Of a stretch of 64,000 bases of DNA, positions 29,204 to 39,207 are shown one piece after another. Below the pieces are notes generated by a model that saw only the letters and a list, made by a program, of their open reading frames with translations, was not told the DNA's origin and made no database searches. The DNA comes from Pseudomonas sp. Z8(2022) (lineage in GTDB: Bacteria > Pseudomonadota > Gammaproteobacteria > Pseudomonadales > Pseudomonadaceae). Every line of letters begins with the position of its first letter. The stretch's first letter is position 1. Location: assembly GCF_025837155.1 (NCBI RefSeq), contig NZ_CP107549.1:434001-498000 (forward strand), read 5' to 3'. A program made the position numbers and the translations under genes.

Positions 29204-29233
29204 AGAACCCCGGCACTCTGCATGCCGGGGTTC
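29204..29233 (-). terminator. Hairpin terminator after the gbcA operon
   Basis: GAACCCCGGCA and TGCCGGGGTTC (29204-29214, 29223-29233) form an 11-bp stem with an 8-base loop, beyond the stop of the small gene at 29245. The T run is short on both strands. Confidence 0.65.
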
Positions 29234-29244
29234 GTTTTGAGGGT

Positions 29245-29319
29245 TCAGCGTGCGTTGGGCCTGCAGGCCAACACCCCGTAGAGCGTCAGCCCGATCAGCA
29301 CCAGCAGGCTGAGCGTCAT
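29245..29319 (-). CDS. Tiny membrane protein coupled to gbcA
   Basis: A 24-residue open frame (MTLSLLVLIGLTLYGVLACR, then PNAR) is one hydrophobic helix with a basic tail. Its ATG shares a base with the gbcA TAA stop (TAATG), so ribosomes could re-initiate directly. A terminator hairpin follows it, not gbcA, which supports its being part of the operon. The function is unknown. Confidence 0.5.
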   Translation of the reverse strand: MTLSLLVLIGLTLYGVLACRPNAR

Positions 29320-30611
29320 TACTCGCCTGCTACCTGGCGCAGGTTCTGCGCCGGGGTATCGTCGAGGTTGTTGAGCATGCGCTCGCTGTACCAGTCGAGG
29401 AAGTTGATCACGCCGAACTCGTAGGTCCTGGAGTACGGGCCAGGCTGGTAGGCGGTGGAGTTGATGCCGCGCTGGTTTTCCTCGCCCAGACGGCGATCCT
29501 GGTCGTTGGTGGCGTCCCAGACTTCGCGCAGGCGTGCCACGTCGTAGTCGACGCCTTCGACCGCGTCCTTGTGTACCAGCCACTTGGTGATGACCACCGA
29601 CTCCTGGGCGCTGATCGGCCACACGGTGAAGTTGATCAGGTGATCGCCCATGCAGTGGTTCCACGAGTGCGGCAGGTGGAGGATGCGCATCGAGCCCAGA
29701 TCCGGATCGGTGATGCGGCCCATCAGCTTGTTGCAGCCCGGCTTGCCGTCCATGGTCATGGACACGGTGCCCTTGAGCAGCGGCATGCGCACGATGCGGT
29801 TGCGCAAGCCGAAGCTGGCGTGGGCGTAGGGAATGTTGTCCTTCTCCCAGCGGCTGGTGCACTCGGCGACCTGGTCCTTGAACGCCTGGCTGGCGCGCGG
29901 GTCGGTGACGTCGTCCCATTCCAGCAGGGTGTTGAGCAGTTCCGGGTGCGAACCGTTGCAGTGGTAGCACTCGCGGTTGTTCTCGATCACCAGTTTCCAG
30001 TTGGCCTGCTCACGCATGACGCTTTGCACCGCGACCTTGGTGTTCTCCATGTCGTACGGCTCCATGTAGTGAGCCAGGGTCGCAAGGAACTCGTCGATGG
30101 CCGGCGGGTTGTCCGCCAGGCTGATGAAGATGAAGCCGCCGGCGGTCTTGCAGTTGACCGGCTTGAGGCTGTAATCGGCCAGGTTGAAGCCTTCGCCCAT
30201 TTCGGTGCCGGCGAACAGCAGGCGGCCGTCCAGTTCGTAGGTCCACTGGTGGTACGGGCACACCAGCTTGGCGACCTTGCCCTTGTCGCTGACGCAGAGG
30301 CGCGAGCCACGGTGACGGCAGACGTTGTGGAAGGCATGGATCTGACCTTCGGCGCCGCGGACGACGATGATCGGGTTGTTACCGATCTGTACGGTGATGA
30401 AGTTGCCCTTGGTCGGAATCTCGCAGGTCATGCCGGCGATCAGCCATTCCTTGTGGAAGATCTCCTGCATGTCGACCTGGAACAGGCGTTCGTCGTTGTA
30501 GAAGGGCTGCGGCAACGAGAAGCTGTGGTCGCGCTCGTGCAGCATCTGCGCAGTGGCCTTGCGGACGGGCTCTAGCGGGTCGCCCAGGCTCAGATTTTGG
30601 GTGCAGTCCAT
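29319..30611 (-). CDS. gbcA: Glycine betaine demethylating oxygenase, Rieske component GbcA
   Basis: GbcA is the oxygenase that, with GbcB, removes one methyl group from glycine betaine as formaldehyde, giving dimethylglycine. The 430-residue protein has the Rieske cluster ligands Cys98-x-His100 (CRHRGSRLC) and Cys118-x-x-His121 (CPYHQW), and the mononuclear iron motif NRECYHCNGSHPEL near 212-225. It is divergent from gbcB with 311 bases between them. In P. aeruginosa both are induced by the AraC-type regulator GbdR; I expect the same. Confidence 0.95.
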   Translation of the reverse strand: MDCTQNLSLGDPLEPVRKATAQMLHERDHSFSLPQPFYNDERLFQVDMQEIFHKEWLIAGMTCEIPTKGNFITVQIGNNPIIVVRGAEGQIHAFHNVCRHRGSRLCVSDKGKVAKLVCPYHQWTYELDGRLLFAGTEMGEGFNLADYSLKPVNCKTAGGFIFISLADNPPAIDEFLATLAHYMEPYDMENTKVAVQSVMREQANWKLVIENNRECYHCNGSHPELLNTLLEWDDVTDPRASQAFKDQVAECTSRWEKDNIPYAHASFGLRNRIVRMPLLKGTVSMTMDGKPGCNKLMGRITDPDLGSMRILHLPHSWNHCMGDHLINFTVWPISAQESVVITKWLVHKDAVEGVDYDVARLREVWDATNDQDRRLGEENQRGINSTAYQPGPYSRTYEFGVINFLDWYSERMLNNLDDTPAQNLRQVAGE

Positions 30612-30922
30612 GTTGGCTCCTCAGTGGCGGGCGTGGCGCCTGCCGGAAAAGTGGCTGATACGGTATGTGCCGCAAGGTGTCGATCAATCGCTGTCGCCTG
30701 CAAGGGGCGTACATGCTTGGTGAGGCGGAGTGTGGATCCGGCGCACGGGCAAACCTTATCCATGGGCGACATGACCGGATTTGTTTCCGACGCGCCAGGC
30801 CCCGTGCCATCGGGCAGGTCGCGATAAGCATGCGAATGTCGCTGGCAGATAAATGACGGCAGGCGGCCTTTCGCACAATCGGTGACATATAGGCCGATAT
30901 CCGGCCGTGTGGAGAGCTGTTC
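30612..30922. promoter_or_regulatory. gbcA/gbcB divergent control region
   Basis: This 311-base gap has no open frame worth calling. It must hold the two promoters and the binding site for a GbdR-type activator. A direct repeat GGCAG at 30844-30848 and 30858-30862 and repeated TGTCG at 30677 and 30691 (approximate) are candidate half-sites, but I cannot confirm the consensus. Confidence 0.4.
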
Positions 30923-32026
30923 ATGACCACCAACGCCTTCCTCAATCCGGTTACCACCCAGACCTGGACCAATGGCCGCCATCTGGTGCGTTGCGTCAAG
31001 GTGATCCAGGAAACCTGGGACGTGCGCACCTTCTGTTTCATGGCCGACCAGCCGGTGCTGTTCTTCTTCAAGCCGGGTCAGTTCGTCACCCTGGAGCTGG
31101 AGATCGACGGCCAGCCGATCATGCGTTCCTACACCATTTCCAGTTCGCCTTCGGTGCCCTACAGCTTCTCCATCACCATCAAGCGGGTGCCGGGCGGCAA
31201 GGTGTCGAACTGGCTGCATGACAACCTCAGCGAAGGCGACGAGGTGCCGGTGCACGGCCCGGTCGGTCTGTTCAACGCCATCGATTTTCCGTCCGACAAG
31301 GTGCTGTATCTCTCCGGTGGCGTCGGCATCACCCCGGTGATGTCGATGGCGCGCTGGTTCTACGACACCAACGCCAATGTCGACATGGTCTTCGTGCACA
31401 GCGCCCGTTCGCCGAAGGACATCATCTATCAGCGCGAGCTGGAGCACATGGCCGCGCGCATCAACAATTTCAGCCTGCACGTGATTTGCGAGAAGCATGG
31501 CCTGGGCGAAGCCTGGGCCGGCTATCGCGGCTATCTGAACAAGCCGATGCTGGAACTGATCGCGCCGGATTACCTCGAGCGCGAGATCTTCTGCTGCGGT
31601 CCGACGCCGTACATGAGCGCGGTCAAGCACCTGCTCGAGGCGTCCGGCTATGACATGAGTCGGTATCACGAAGAAGCCTTCGGCCCGACGCCGCCGGAGA
31701 TTCGCGCCGAGGTCAAGGAGCTGGCCGCCGAAGCAGCCGATGCGCCGGAGTTGCCGGTGGCCGAACTCAATCAGGTGGAGTTCATCAGCACCGGCAAGAG
31801 CATCCGTGTGGCGCCCGGCGAAACCGTGCATGCCGCTGCGGCCAAGCTCGGTTTGCACATTCCCAAGGCCTGCGGCATGGGCATCTGCGGCACCTGCAAG
31901 GTGATGAAGACGTCAGGCGAAGTGGACATGGAGCACAACGGCGGGATTACCGACGAGGACGTGGCCGAGGGCTACATCCTGTCGTGCTGCAGCGTGCCGA
32001 AGGGGGATGTCGCCATCGATTTCTGA
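30923..32026 (+). CDS. gbcB: Glycine betaine demethylase reductase component GbcB
   Basis: GbcB passes electrons from NAD(P)H through flavin and a 2Fe-2S cluster to GbcA. The 367-residue protein has a FAD-binding domain with RSYTISSSP, an NAD-binding domain with GGVGITPVMSM and CCGPTPYM, and a C-terminal plant-type ferredoxin domain with the cluster ligands CGMGICGTCK plus a later Cys in LSCCSVP. This domain order is the usual one for Rieske-oxygenase reductases of this group. Confidence 0.95.
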   Translation: MTTNAFLNPVTTQTWTNGRHLVRCVKVIQETWDVRTFCFMADQPVLFFFKPGQFVTLELEIDGQPIMRSYTISSSPSVPYSFSITIKRVPGGKVSNWLHDNLSEGDEVPVHGPVGLFNAIDFPSDKVLYLSGGVGITPVMSMARWFYDTNANVDMVFVHSARSPKDIIYQRELEHMAARINNFSLHVICEKHGLGEAWAGYRGYLNKPMLELIAPDYLEREIFCCGPTPYMSAVKHLLEASGYDMSRYHEEAFGPTPPEIRAEVKELAAEAADAPELPVAELNQVEFISTGKSIRVAPGETVHAAAAKLGLHIPKACGMGICGTCKVMKTSGEVDMEHNGGITDEDVAEGYILSCCSVPKGDVAIDF

Positions 32027-32036
32027 TGGCGAACCT

Positions 32037-33233
32037 TCAGTTGCCCCGCAGGTTGCTGTGGCGCGCGGCCAGCACGCCGAGGGTCAGGCTGGCCAGCACC
32101 ACGCAGCTGCAGAAGCCGGTCACGGCCACCGCCATGCCCCAGTGATCGGCGATCCAGCCCATGCCCATCATCGGCACGATGGCGCCGACATAGCCAGCTA
32201 CCCAGTAGGTGGCCACCAGCCCGGAGCGGTTGTGCGGCTGGGCTATGCGGCTGACGATCTTCGACCCGGTCATCATCGATAGTCCGTGGCCGAGGGCGGT
32301 CAGCAGCACGCCGGTGGCGAACAGCAGCGTTGAGCCTTGCGAGAAGTTGAAGATCATCAGGCCGTTGCTGCTGGCCATGGCCAGCATTCCCGCAGCCCCC
32401 GCCACGAACAGCTGCAAGCGTGAACAGAGCACCTGCAGGCCTGCCGAGGTGAAGAGGATCGCGGTGATCGCCGCACCACCGACGATCGGCCCGTGCCAGC
32501 TCACCATGCGCTCGAGAAACAGCGGCGCCAGCGAGGCGTACAGGCCGAACACGCCGAAGGCCAGCAGCGGAAAGCCGCAGGCCAGGACGAACACACCGCG
32601 GTTCCCCGCTTCCGGCCGGGTCAGGCGCGGCAGGCAGTTGTGCAGGCACTGGCGCAGCGTGACCGGCTTGCCGTCCGCAGCAGGCGGCAGGCCGTGCAGG
32701 CCGGCCAGCGCCAGGGCGCCGAGCAGCAGGCTGGGTACATAGGCGAGCAGGATCGGCTGCGGCAGCCACTGACCGACGATGCCGCCGAGCAGCGGGCCGA
32801 GGCCGAAACCGAAGGCGATCAGCACGCTGGTCAGCATCGACACCCGCGCCCGTGCCTCTGCCGGCGACAGCTGCATCAGGCCCACGGTGCCCGATATGGT
32901 CAGCATGCTGGCGGCGATTCCCACCAGATAGCGGCCCGTGGCCAGGCTGGGGACGTCCCAGGCCAGCAGCGTCAGCAGGGTGCTGAGCAGCATCAGGATC
33001 ACCCCGTAGCGCATCACCCGGCGAAAGCCGAGCAGGTCGGAGAGCCGGCCGAACAACAGCAGACCGGTGAGCGAGCCGAGCATGTAGATCACGTAGATCA
33101 GCGATATCTGGCTGACCGGCAGGCGCCATTGCTCCTGGTAGATGGGGTAGAGCGGGCTGATCAGCGCGGTGCTCATGCCGCCGACGATCATGGCGAAGGC
33201 AACCCGGAAGAAGGGCGTGCCGAGGCGGTTCAT
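32037..33233 (-). CDS. MFS transporter
   Basis: This major facilitator superfamily protein has about 398 residues and 12 hydrophobic helices. The A-motif between helices 2 and 3 reads GRLSDLLGFRRVM. I favour ATG 33233 (MNRLGTPFF); an in-frame ATG at 33248 (MQDEPMNRL) lies nine bases after the MarR gene stop and is also possible. The gene follows the MarR-type regulator in one operon, so it is likely a drug or metabolite exporter under MarR control. The substrate is unknown. Confidence 0.85.
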   Translation of the reverse strand: MNRLGTPFFRVAFAMIVGGMSTALISPLYPIYQEQWRLPVSQISLIYVIYMLGSLTGLLLFGRLSDLLGFRRVMRYGVILMLLSTLLTLLAWDVPSLATGRYLVGIAASMLTISGTVGLMQLSPAEARARVSMLTSVLIAFGFGLGPLLGGIVGQWLPQPILLAYVPSLLLGALALAGLHGLPPAADGKPVTLRQCLHNCLPRLTRPEAGNRGVFVLACGFPLLAFGVFGLYASLAPLFLERMVSWHGPIVGGAAITAILFTSAGLQVLCSRLQLFVAGAAGMLAMASSNGLMIFNFSQGSTLLFATGVLLTALGHGLSMMTGSKIVSRIAQPHNRSGLVATYWVAGYVGAIVPMMGMGWIADHWGMAVAVTGFCSCVVLASLTLGVLAARHSNLRGN

Positions 33234-33257
33234 GGGCTCATCCTGCATGCTGATGGG

Positions 33258-33722
33258 TCATAGCTGGGCGAAGCGCCGGAGGATCTTCTCCAGGGCGCCG
33301 CGCGTGATGTGTCGTTCCTCGTCGCTGAGGTCGGCGAGCAGCTGCTGCTCGATTTCCAGGCTGCGCTGGAGGATCTGCCTGGCGATGTCCCGGCCGGCCT
33401 CGGTCAGCGAGATGCATTTGGCGCGGCGATCCTGCGGCTCGTGGTGCCATTGCACCAGCTGGCGTTCGCGCAGCTGGCCGAGCACCCGCACCAGCGACGA
33501 GGTGTCCAGCGCCAGGGCCTCGGCCAGTGCCTTCTGGCGCATCGGCTGGTCGTGTACGTAAAGCGCCAGCAGTGGCGCGCGGGTGGCATCGGTAAGCGCC
33601 AGGTCCCTGAAACTGAGGTCGACCTGGCGCCGCCACTGGCGATACACGCCGCCGATCAGCAGGCCCAGGCGCTCGCGCATCTGCTGCCGCGTTTCCGGGC
33701 AGTCGGGAGAGTTGGTTTGCAT
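33258..33722 (-). CDS. MarR family transcriptional regulator
   Basis: The protein has 154 residues with a winged helix-turn-helix: the recognition region MRQKALAEALALDTSSLVRVL and the wing HEPQDRRAKCISLTEAGR are typical of MarR proteins. The start ATG 33722 (MQTNSPD) is chosen since the longer frame from 33758 reads through a hairpin. It precedes the MFS gene, and a palindrome over its start may be its own operator. Confidence 0.88.
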   Translation of the reverse strand: MQTNSPDCPETRQQMRERLGLLIGGVYRQWRRQVDLSFRDLALTDATRAPLLALYVHDQPMRQKALAEALALDTSSLVRVLGQLRERQLVQWHHEPQDRRAKCISLTEAGRDIARQILQRSLEIEQQLLADLSDEERHITRGALEKILRRFAQL

Positions 33723-33729
33723 GTCAACT
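33710..33729 (-). promoter_or_regulatory. Possible MarR operator
   Basis: AGTTG and CAACT flank ten bases (33710-33714 and 33725-33729), forming a palindrome that overlaps the marR start codon. MarR proteins bind such short palindromes to repress their own operons. This is a pattern-based suggestion. Confidence 0.3.
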
Positions 33730-33851
33730 ATTCTGCTCCCGGGCAGCGGGAGCAGCAACTGCGGGCGTGCGCAAAGTCTGCGCGGTGCCGGTGCCCGGTC
33801 GGACGACCTGCAGATGACGGATGCGGGAAGTGTCGCCGCATATCGTCTGGA

Positions 33852-34892
33852 TCAGGCGCTCATCACCTCGCGGATATCGGCGGCCAGTTGGCGCACGCGA
33901 GCTTCGTCGGTATCCCAGTTGCACATGAAGCGTGCGCCACCGGCGCCGATGAAGGTGTAGAAGCGCCAGCCGCGTGCGCTCAGGGCGGCGATGGCCGGTT
34001 CCGACAGTTGCAGGAACACGCCGTTGGCCTCCACCGGGAACATCAGACTGACCCCCGGCACGTCCGCGACCAGCGTGGCCAGCAGCTGCGCGCAGCGGTT
34101 GGCATGGTTGGCATATTTGAGCCAGGCGTCATCCTGCAGGATGCCGACCCAGGGCGCCGACAGGTAACGCATCTTCGAGGCCAGCTGGCCGGCCTGCTTG
34201 CAGCGGTAGTCGAAGTCTTCGGCCAGCGCCTTGTTGAAGAAGATGATCGCCTCGCCCACGGCCATGCCGTTCTTGGTGCCGCCGAAGCACAGCACATCGA
34301 CCCCGGCCTTCCAGGTCAGCTCGGCCGGACTGCAGCCGAGGAAGGCGCAGGCGTTGGAGAAGCGCGCGCCGTCCATGTGCAGGTGCAGGCCCAGCTCGTC
34401 GCAGACCTGGCTGATGGCGCGCACTTCTTCCGGGCGATAGACGGTGCCGACTTCGGTGGCCTGGGTAAGGGTGACGACGCGCGGCTTCGGGTAGTGGATG
34501 TCCTGACGCTTGAGGGCGATCTCGCGGATGGCCTGCGGCGTCAGCTTGCCGTTCTCGGCTCTGGCCAGCAGCAGCTTGGAACCGTTGGAGAAGAACTCCG
34601 GCGCGCCGCATTCGTCGGTCTCGACGTGGGCGGTCTCCGAGCAGATCACGCTGTGATAGCTCTGGCACAGCGAGGCCAGGGCTAGGGAGTTGGCGGCAGT
34701 GCCATTGAAGGCGAAGAAAACCTCGCAGTCGGTCTCGAACAGGCGGCGGAAGTGGTCGGCGGCGCGGGCCGTCCATTCGTCATCCCCGTAGGCGCGCTGG
34801 TGGCCCTGGTTGGCCTCGGCCATGGCGGCCCAGGCTTCGGGACAGATGCCGGAATAGTTGTCGCTGGCGAATTGCTGGGCATTGTCGGGCAT
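33852..34892 (-). CDS. ltaE: Low-specificity L-threonine aldolase
   Basis: This PLP enzyme cleaves L-threonine and L-allo-threonine to glycine and acetaldehyde. The 346-residue protein shows FASDNYSG at the N-terminus, the PLP-stacking and binding motifs AHVETDECGAPE and HMDGARFSNA, and the PLP lysine in CFGGTKNGM. It supplies or drains glycine next to glyA and the glycine-betaine genes, a location kept in Pseudomonas. Confidence 0.92.
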   Translation of the reverse strand: MPDNAQQFASDNYSGICPEAWAAMAEANQGHQRAYGDDEWTARAADHFRRLFETDCEVFFAFNGTAANSLALASLCQSYHSVICSETAHVETDECGAPEFFSNGSKLLLARAENGKLTPQAIREIALKRQDIHYPKPRVVTLTQATEVGTVYRPEEVRAISQVCDELGLHLHMDGARFSNACAFLGCSPAELTWKAGVDVLCFGGTKNGMAVGEAIIFFNKALAEDFDYRCKQAGQLASKMRYLSAPWVGILQDDAWLKYANHANRCAQLLATLVADVPGVSLMFPVEANGVFLQLSEPAIAALSARGWRFYTFIGAGGARFMCNWDTDEARVRQLAADIREVMSA

Positions 34893-35131
34893 TGGCGCGC
34901 TCCTTGTGAAAATCTTGGCGGCAGGTCTGCCGGCAAAGCGTGCACTTTACTCGGGGAGCTTCTGTCCCGGCGTGCGTCGCGGCGACGAGTTATTGCGCTG
35001 ATGCGTACTGCCCGGTCCGTTCGTGAACCGCCGTTCGGCCTGGAGATGGAACTTGAGACTCGGCGTGGGGCTCACACCTAACAGAGGGTGGCACTCGATC
35101 CGCCCTTCGCAATCAAGAAAAGGAGTGTCAT

Positions 35132-35431
35132 ATGACTTATCGTCACCTGCTCGCCCTTGCCCTGCCGCTGGCTGTGGCGCTGCCCGTTACCGCTACCGAG
35201 TGGTCCGACAGCGCCAAGACCGAGTTCGTACAGCAGTGCATCGCTGGCGCGCCGGCGGGATATGAGGAGCCACAATTGCGAGCTTATTGCGACTGCGCCG
35301 CGACCAAGGTCAGTAAAGAGTTCAGCGAGGCCGAGTTGCAGGAAATGTCCCGTCAATCGCCTCCCGATGCGGCCATGCAGCAGCGTCTGGTGAATGCGTC
35401 CAGCAGCTGTGGCGACAAGCTCAAGCCGTAA
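35132..35431 (+). CDS. Small exported protein with four cysteines
   Basis: The protein has 99 residues. A signal peptide (about residues 1-21, ending LPVTA before TEWSD) is followed by a short helical domain with Cys in QQCIAG, YCDCAA and SSCGDK, likely two disulfides in the periplasm. AAAGGAG precedes the ATG. It is a conserved type of hypothetical protein that I cannot assign; it stands alone between ltaE and glyA. Confidence 0.7.
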   Translation: MTYRHLLALALPLAVALPVTATEWSDSAKTEFVQQCIAGAPAGYEEPQLRAYCDCAATKVSKEFSEAELQEMSRQSPPDAAMQQRLVNASSSCGDKLKP

Positions 35432-36124
35432 TCATCGGTTGAGCAATTGACGCGCATTCGGGCCGGAGCCCCACGGGCTTTGGCCTGGCGACGCATTTCC
35501 ACAGCCAGTGCACAGCATGGCCCACAGTATTTGTGCACAAGCCAGAGCTATCTCATTGATCCTGTTCGATTTTTAGCCGTCTCGCGGAAAGCCGCGGCAG
35601 CTCTGCCGTCTGGCCTGCACCGAACAGGCTATACACACTTTCATCCACATCTTCTGTGCATATCCCCAGCGGTTCTCGCCTCCATGGAGTGTCGCGGGTG
35701 GATAAGCCATGCGCCCGGTTCTGCTGTGCGCAAAACGACCTTCTGCGCCGATCCACCAGCGGGCCGGCCCTGCAGCCACCGATCTACAGCTTTTCCACAG
35801 GATGATCCACGCTTTCTGTGCATGGCTCGATTGGCTAACCGATTGATATCGATCAGGAAATGATCTTGGCGGCGAAGGCCGTACAGGCTCTGCTGTCGCG
35901 CGTTGTGTGCACGGCTTATCCACAGCTTGATCCCCGTCATTTGTGTATGGAACGTCAGGCTCGCAGCGACGCGCCTGATTGCGACAAGGCCATGTCGCAA
36001 ACGAATGCTCTCGCGGCGTTGGCAGGCATTTGAGGGGCCAGGGGCGGCCCTACCATCGCTGCACAGGGCCTTGCCGGCCCGTCAGTCCAGGACCGCCGCC
36101 TACAGGCGCTGCAGGAGAGTCGAG
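35432..36124. promoter_or_regulatory. Long glyA upstream region with DnaA-box-like motifs
   Basis: This 693-base stretch holds no convincing gene. It contains TTATCCACA (35916-35924, a perfect DnaA box), TTTTCCACA (35791-35799), and near matches ATTTCCACA (35495), TCATCCACA (35641), TGTGCACAA (35532) and TGTGCATAT (35655). Each forward TCCACA is followed within 15-35 bases by TTTGTGCA-like text. The glyA promoter must lie at the right end. Confidence 0.55.
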
Positions 36125-37378
<1,254 letters not shown>

Positions 37379-37396
37379 GCCCACTTCCTTTCTCGG

Positions 37397-37422
37397 CCCC
37401 TCTCCCGTGTGCGGGGGAGGGG
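37397..37422. repeat. CCCCTCTCCC/GGGGAGGGG palindrome, glyA-soxB gap
   Basis: CCCCTCTCCCG and CGGGGGAGGGG form a 26-base hairpin with one mismatch, filling the short gap between glyA and soxB. The same stem family recurs at 38721-38825 and 42867-42947. Such dispersed palindromes often stabilise or attenuate mRNA. Confidence 0.7.
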
Positions 37423-37444
37423 AGCAGAACCCTGGAGCATGCCC

Positions 37445-38695
37445 ATGCAACGTTATTCCGGCTTCGGCCTGTTCAAGCACTCTTTCAGCCACCACGAAAA
37501 CTGGCAGCGCATGTGGCGCAACCCGACGCCCAAGCCGGTGTATGACGTGGTCATCGTCGGTGGCGGCGGCCACGGCCTGGCCACGGCCTACTACCTGGCC
37601 AAGGAATTCGGCGTGAAGAACGTCGCCGTGGTGGAGAAGGGCTGGCTCGGCGGCGGCAACACCGCGCGCAACACCACCATCGTCCGCTCCAACTACCTGT
37701 GGGACGAGTCGGCGCAGCTCTACGAGCACGCCATGAAGCTGTGGGAAGGGCTGTCGCAGGACCTCAACTACAACGTCATGTTCTCCCAGCGCGGCGTCTA
37801 CAACCTCTGCCACACCCTGCAGGACATGCGTGACGCCGAGCGCCGCGTCAGCGCCAACCGCCTCAACGGCATCGACGGCGAACTGCTCGACGCCAAGCAG
37901 GTGGCCGAGGAAATTCCCTATCTCGACTGCAGCAAGAACACCCGCTACCCGGTGATGGGCTCGACCGTGCAGCGCCGTGGCGGTGTGGCCCGTCACGACG
38001 CCGTGGCCTGGGGCTTCGCCCGCGCCGCCGACGCCCTCGGCGTGGATCTGATCCAGAACACCGAGGTGATCGGCTTCCGCAAGCAGAACGGCGCGTGCAT
38101 CGGCGTGGAAACCACCAAGGGCTTTATCGGCGCCAAACGCGTCGGCGTAGTCACCGCCGGCAACTCCGGGCATATGGCCCGCCTCGCCGGCTTCCGTCTG
38201 CCGCTGGAATCGCACCCGCTGCAGGCGCTGGTTTCCGAGCCGATCAAACCCATCATCGACAGCGTGATCATGTCCAACGCCGTGCATGGCTACATCAGCC
38301 AGTCGGACAAGGGCGACCTGGTCATCGGCGCCGGTATCGACGGTTACAACGGCTATGGTCAGCGTGGCTCGTACCACACCATCGAACACACCCTGCAGGC
38401 CATCGTCGAGATGTTCCCGGTGCTCTCGCGGGTACGCATGAACCGCCAGTGGGGCGGCATCGTCGACACCTGCCCGGACGCCTGCCCGATCATCTCCAAG
38501 ACTCCGGTGGACAACCTTTTCTTCAACTGCGGCTGGGGCACCGGCGGCTTCAAGGCTACTCCGGGCTCGGGCAACGTGTTCGCTGCCAGCCTGGCCAAGG
38601 GCGAGATGCACCCGCTGGCCAAGCCCTTCTCCATCGACCGTTTCCACACCGGCGCACTGATCGACGAGCACGGCGCCGCTGCCGTGGCTCACTAA
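37445..38695 (+). CDS. soxB: Sarcosine oxidase beta subunit
   Basis: SoxB is the FAD-containing catalytic subunit of heterotetrameric sarcosine oxidase, which oxidises sarcosine to glycine. The 416-residue protein from ATG 37445 (GGAG box seven bases upstream) has the dinucleotide-binding motif [18 protein letters not shown] near 35 and a C-terminal FAD motif [14 protein letters not shown]. The frame allows earlier starts, which lie within the palindrome. It is the first of soxBDAG. Confidence 0.96.
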   Translation: MQRYSGFGLFKHSFSHHENWQRMWRNPTPKPVYDVVIVGGGGHGLATAYYLAKEFGVKNVAVVEKGWLGGGNTARNTTIVRSNYLWDESAQLYEHAMKLWEGLSQDLNYNVMFSQRGVYNLCHTLQDMRDAERRVSANRLNGIDGELLDAKQVAEEIPYLDCSKNTRYPVMGSTVQRRGGVARHDAVAWGFARAADALGVDLIQNTEVIGFRKQNGACIGVETTKGFIGAKRVGVVTAGNSGHMARLAGFRLPLESHPLQALVSEPIKPIIDSVIMSNAVHGYISQSDKGDLVIGAGIDGYNGYGQRGSYHTIEHTLQAIVEMFPVLSRVRMNRQWGGIVDTCPDACPIISKTPVDNLFFNCGWGTGGFKATPGSGNVFAASLAKGEMHPLAKPFSIDRFHTGALIDEHGAAAVAH

Positions 38696-38720
38696 AAGAG
38701 CGCGTAGCGCAAAGCTGATG

Positions 38721-38825
38721 ACCCTCTCCCATTCATGGGAGAGGGTGCCCGAAGGGCGGGAGAGGGTAGCGCGGCCAACGCCGTAGCCCTCTCCCCCGAC
38801 CCCTCTCCCACAAGTGGGAGAGGGG
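38721..38825. repeat. Cluster of CCCTCTCCC/GGGAGAGGG palindromes, soxB-soxD gap
   Basis: Three inverted pairs lie in one gap: ACCCTCTCCCA/TGGGAGAGGGT (38721-38746), GGGAGAGGG/CCCTCTCCC (38758-38795) and CCCCTCTCCCA/TGGGAGAGGGG (38800-38825). The first and third are perfect 11-bp stems with 4-base loops. They carry no T run, so they are not ordinary terminators. Confidence 0.75.
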
Positions 38826-38880
38826 AGACAAGATAAACCCCGTTGGCATCTGCGAGCGGGGAGCGTTTCAGGAGGCCAAC

Positions 38881-39207
38881 ATGCTGCACATCTTCTGTCC
38901 CTACTGTGGCGAACTGCGCTCCGAAGAGGAATTCCATCCCAAGGGCCAGGCGCATATCGCCCGTCCGCTCGACCCGGATGCGCTGAGTGACGCCGAGTGG
39001 GGCGAATACCTGTTCTTCCGCGACAACCCGCGCGGCATCCACCACGAACTGTGGGTGCACGCCGCCGGTTGCCGCAAGTACTTCAACGTCACTCGTCATA
39101 CCGTGAGCTACGAAATCCTCGAGACCTACAAGGTCGGCGAGAAGCCGCAGTTCACCGCCGACAACGCCGAAGGCAGCCAGGCCGCGGCTAAAGGAGTCTC
39201 GGCATGA
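38881..39207 (+). CDS. soxD: Sarcosine oxidase delta subunit
   Basis: SoxD is the small zinc-binding subunit of the tetrameric sarcosine oxidase. The 108-residue protein has Cys6 and Cys9 (FCPYCGE) and the His/Cys pair in WVHAAGCRKYF that complete the zinc site. Its stop overlaps the soxA start (ATGA), so the two are translated together. A CAGGAGG box precedes the ATG. Confidence 0.95.
   Translation: MLHIFCPYCGELRSEEEFHPKGQAHIARPLDPDALSDAEWGEYLFFRDNPRGIHHELWVHAAGCRKYFNVTRHTVSYEILETYKVGEKPQFTADNAEGSQAAAKGVSA

Noticed and set aside
35432..36124. Replication origin suggested by DnaA-like boxes
   Set aside because: No dnaA, dnaN, rpmH or gidA nearby and no AT-rich unwinding region; a DnaA-binding cluster is as far as the sequence goes.
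38721..38825. CRISPR array suggested by repeated CTCTCCC motifs
   Set aside because: The repeats are irregular palindromes without equal spacers, and there are no cas genes.
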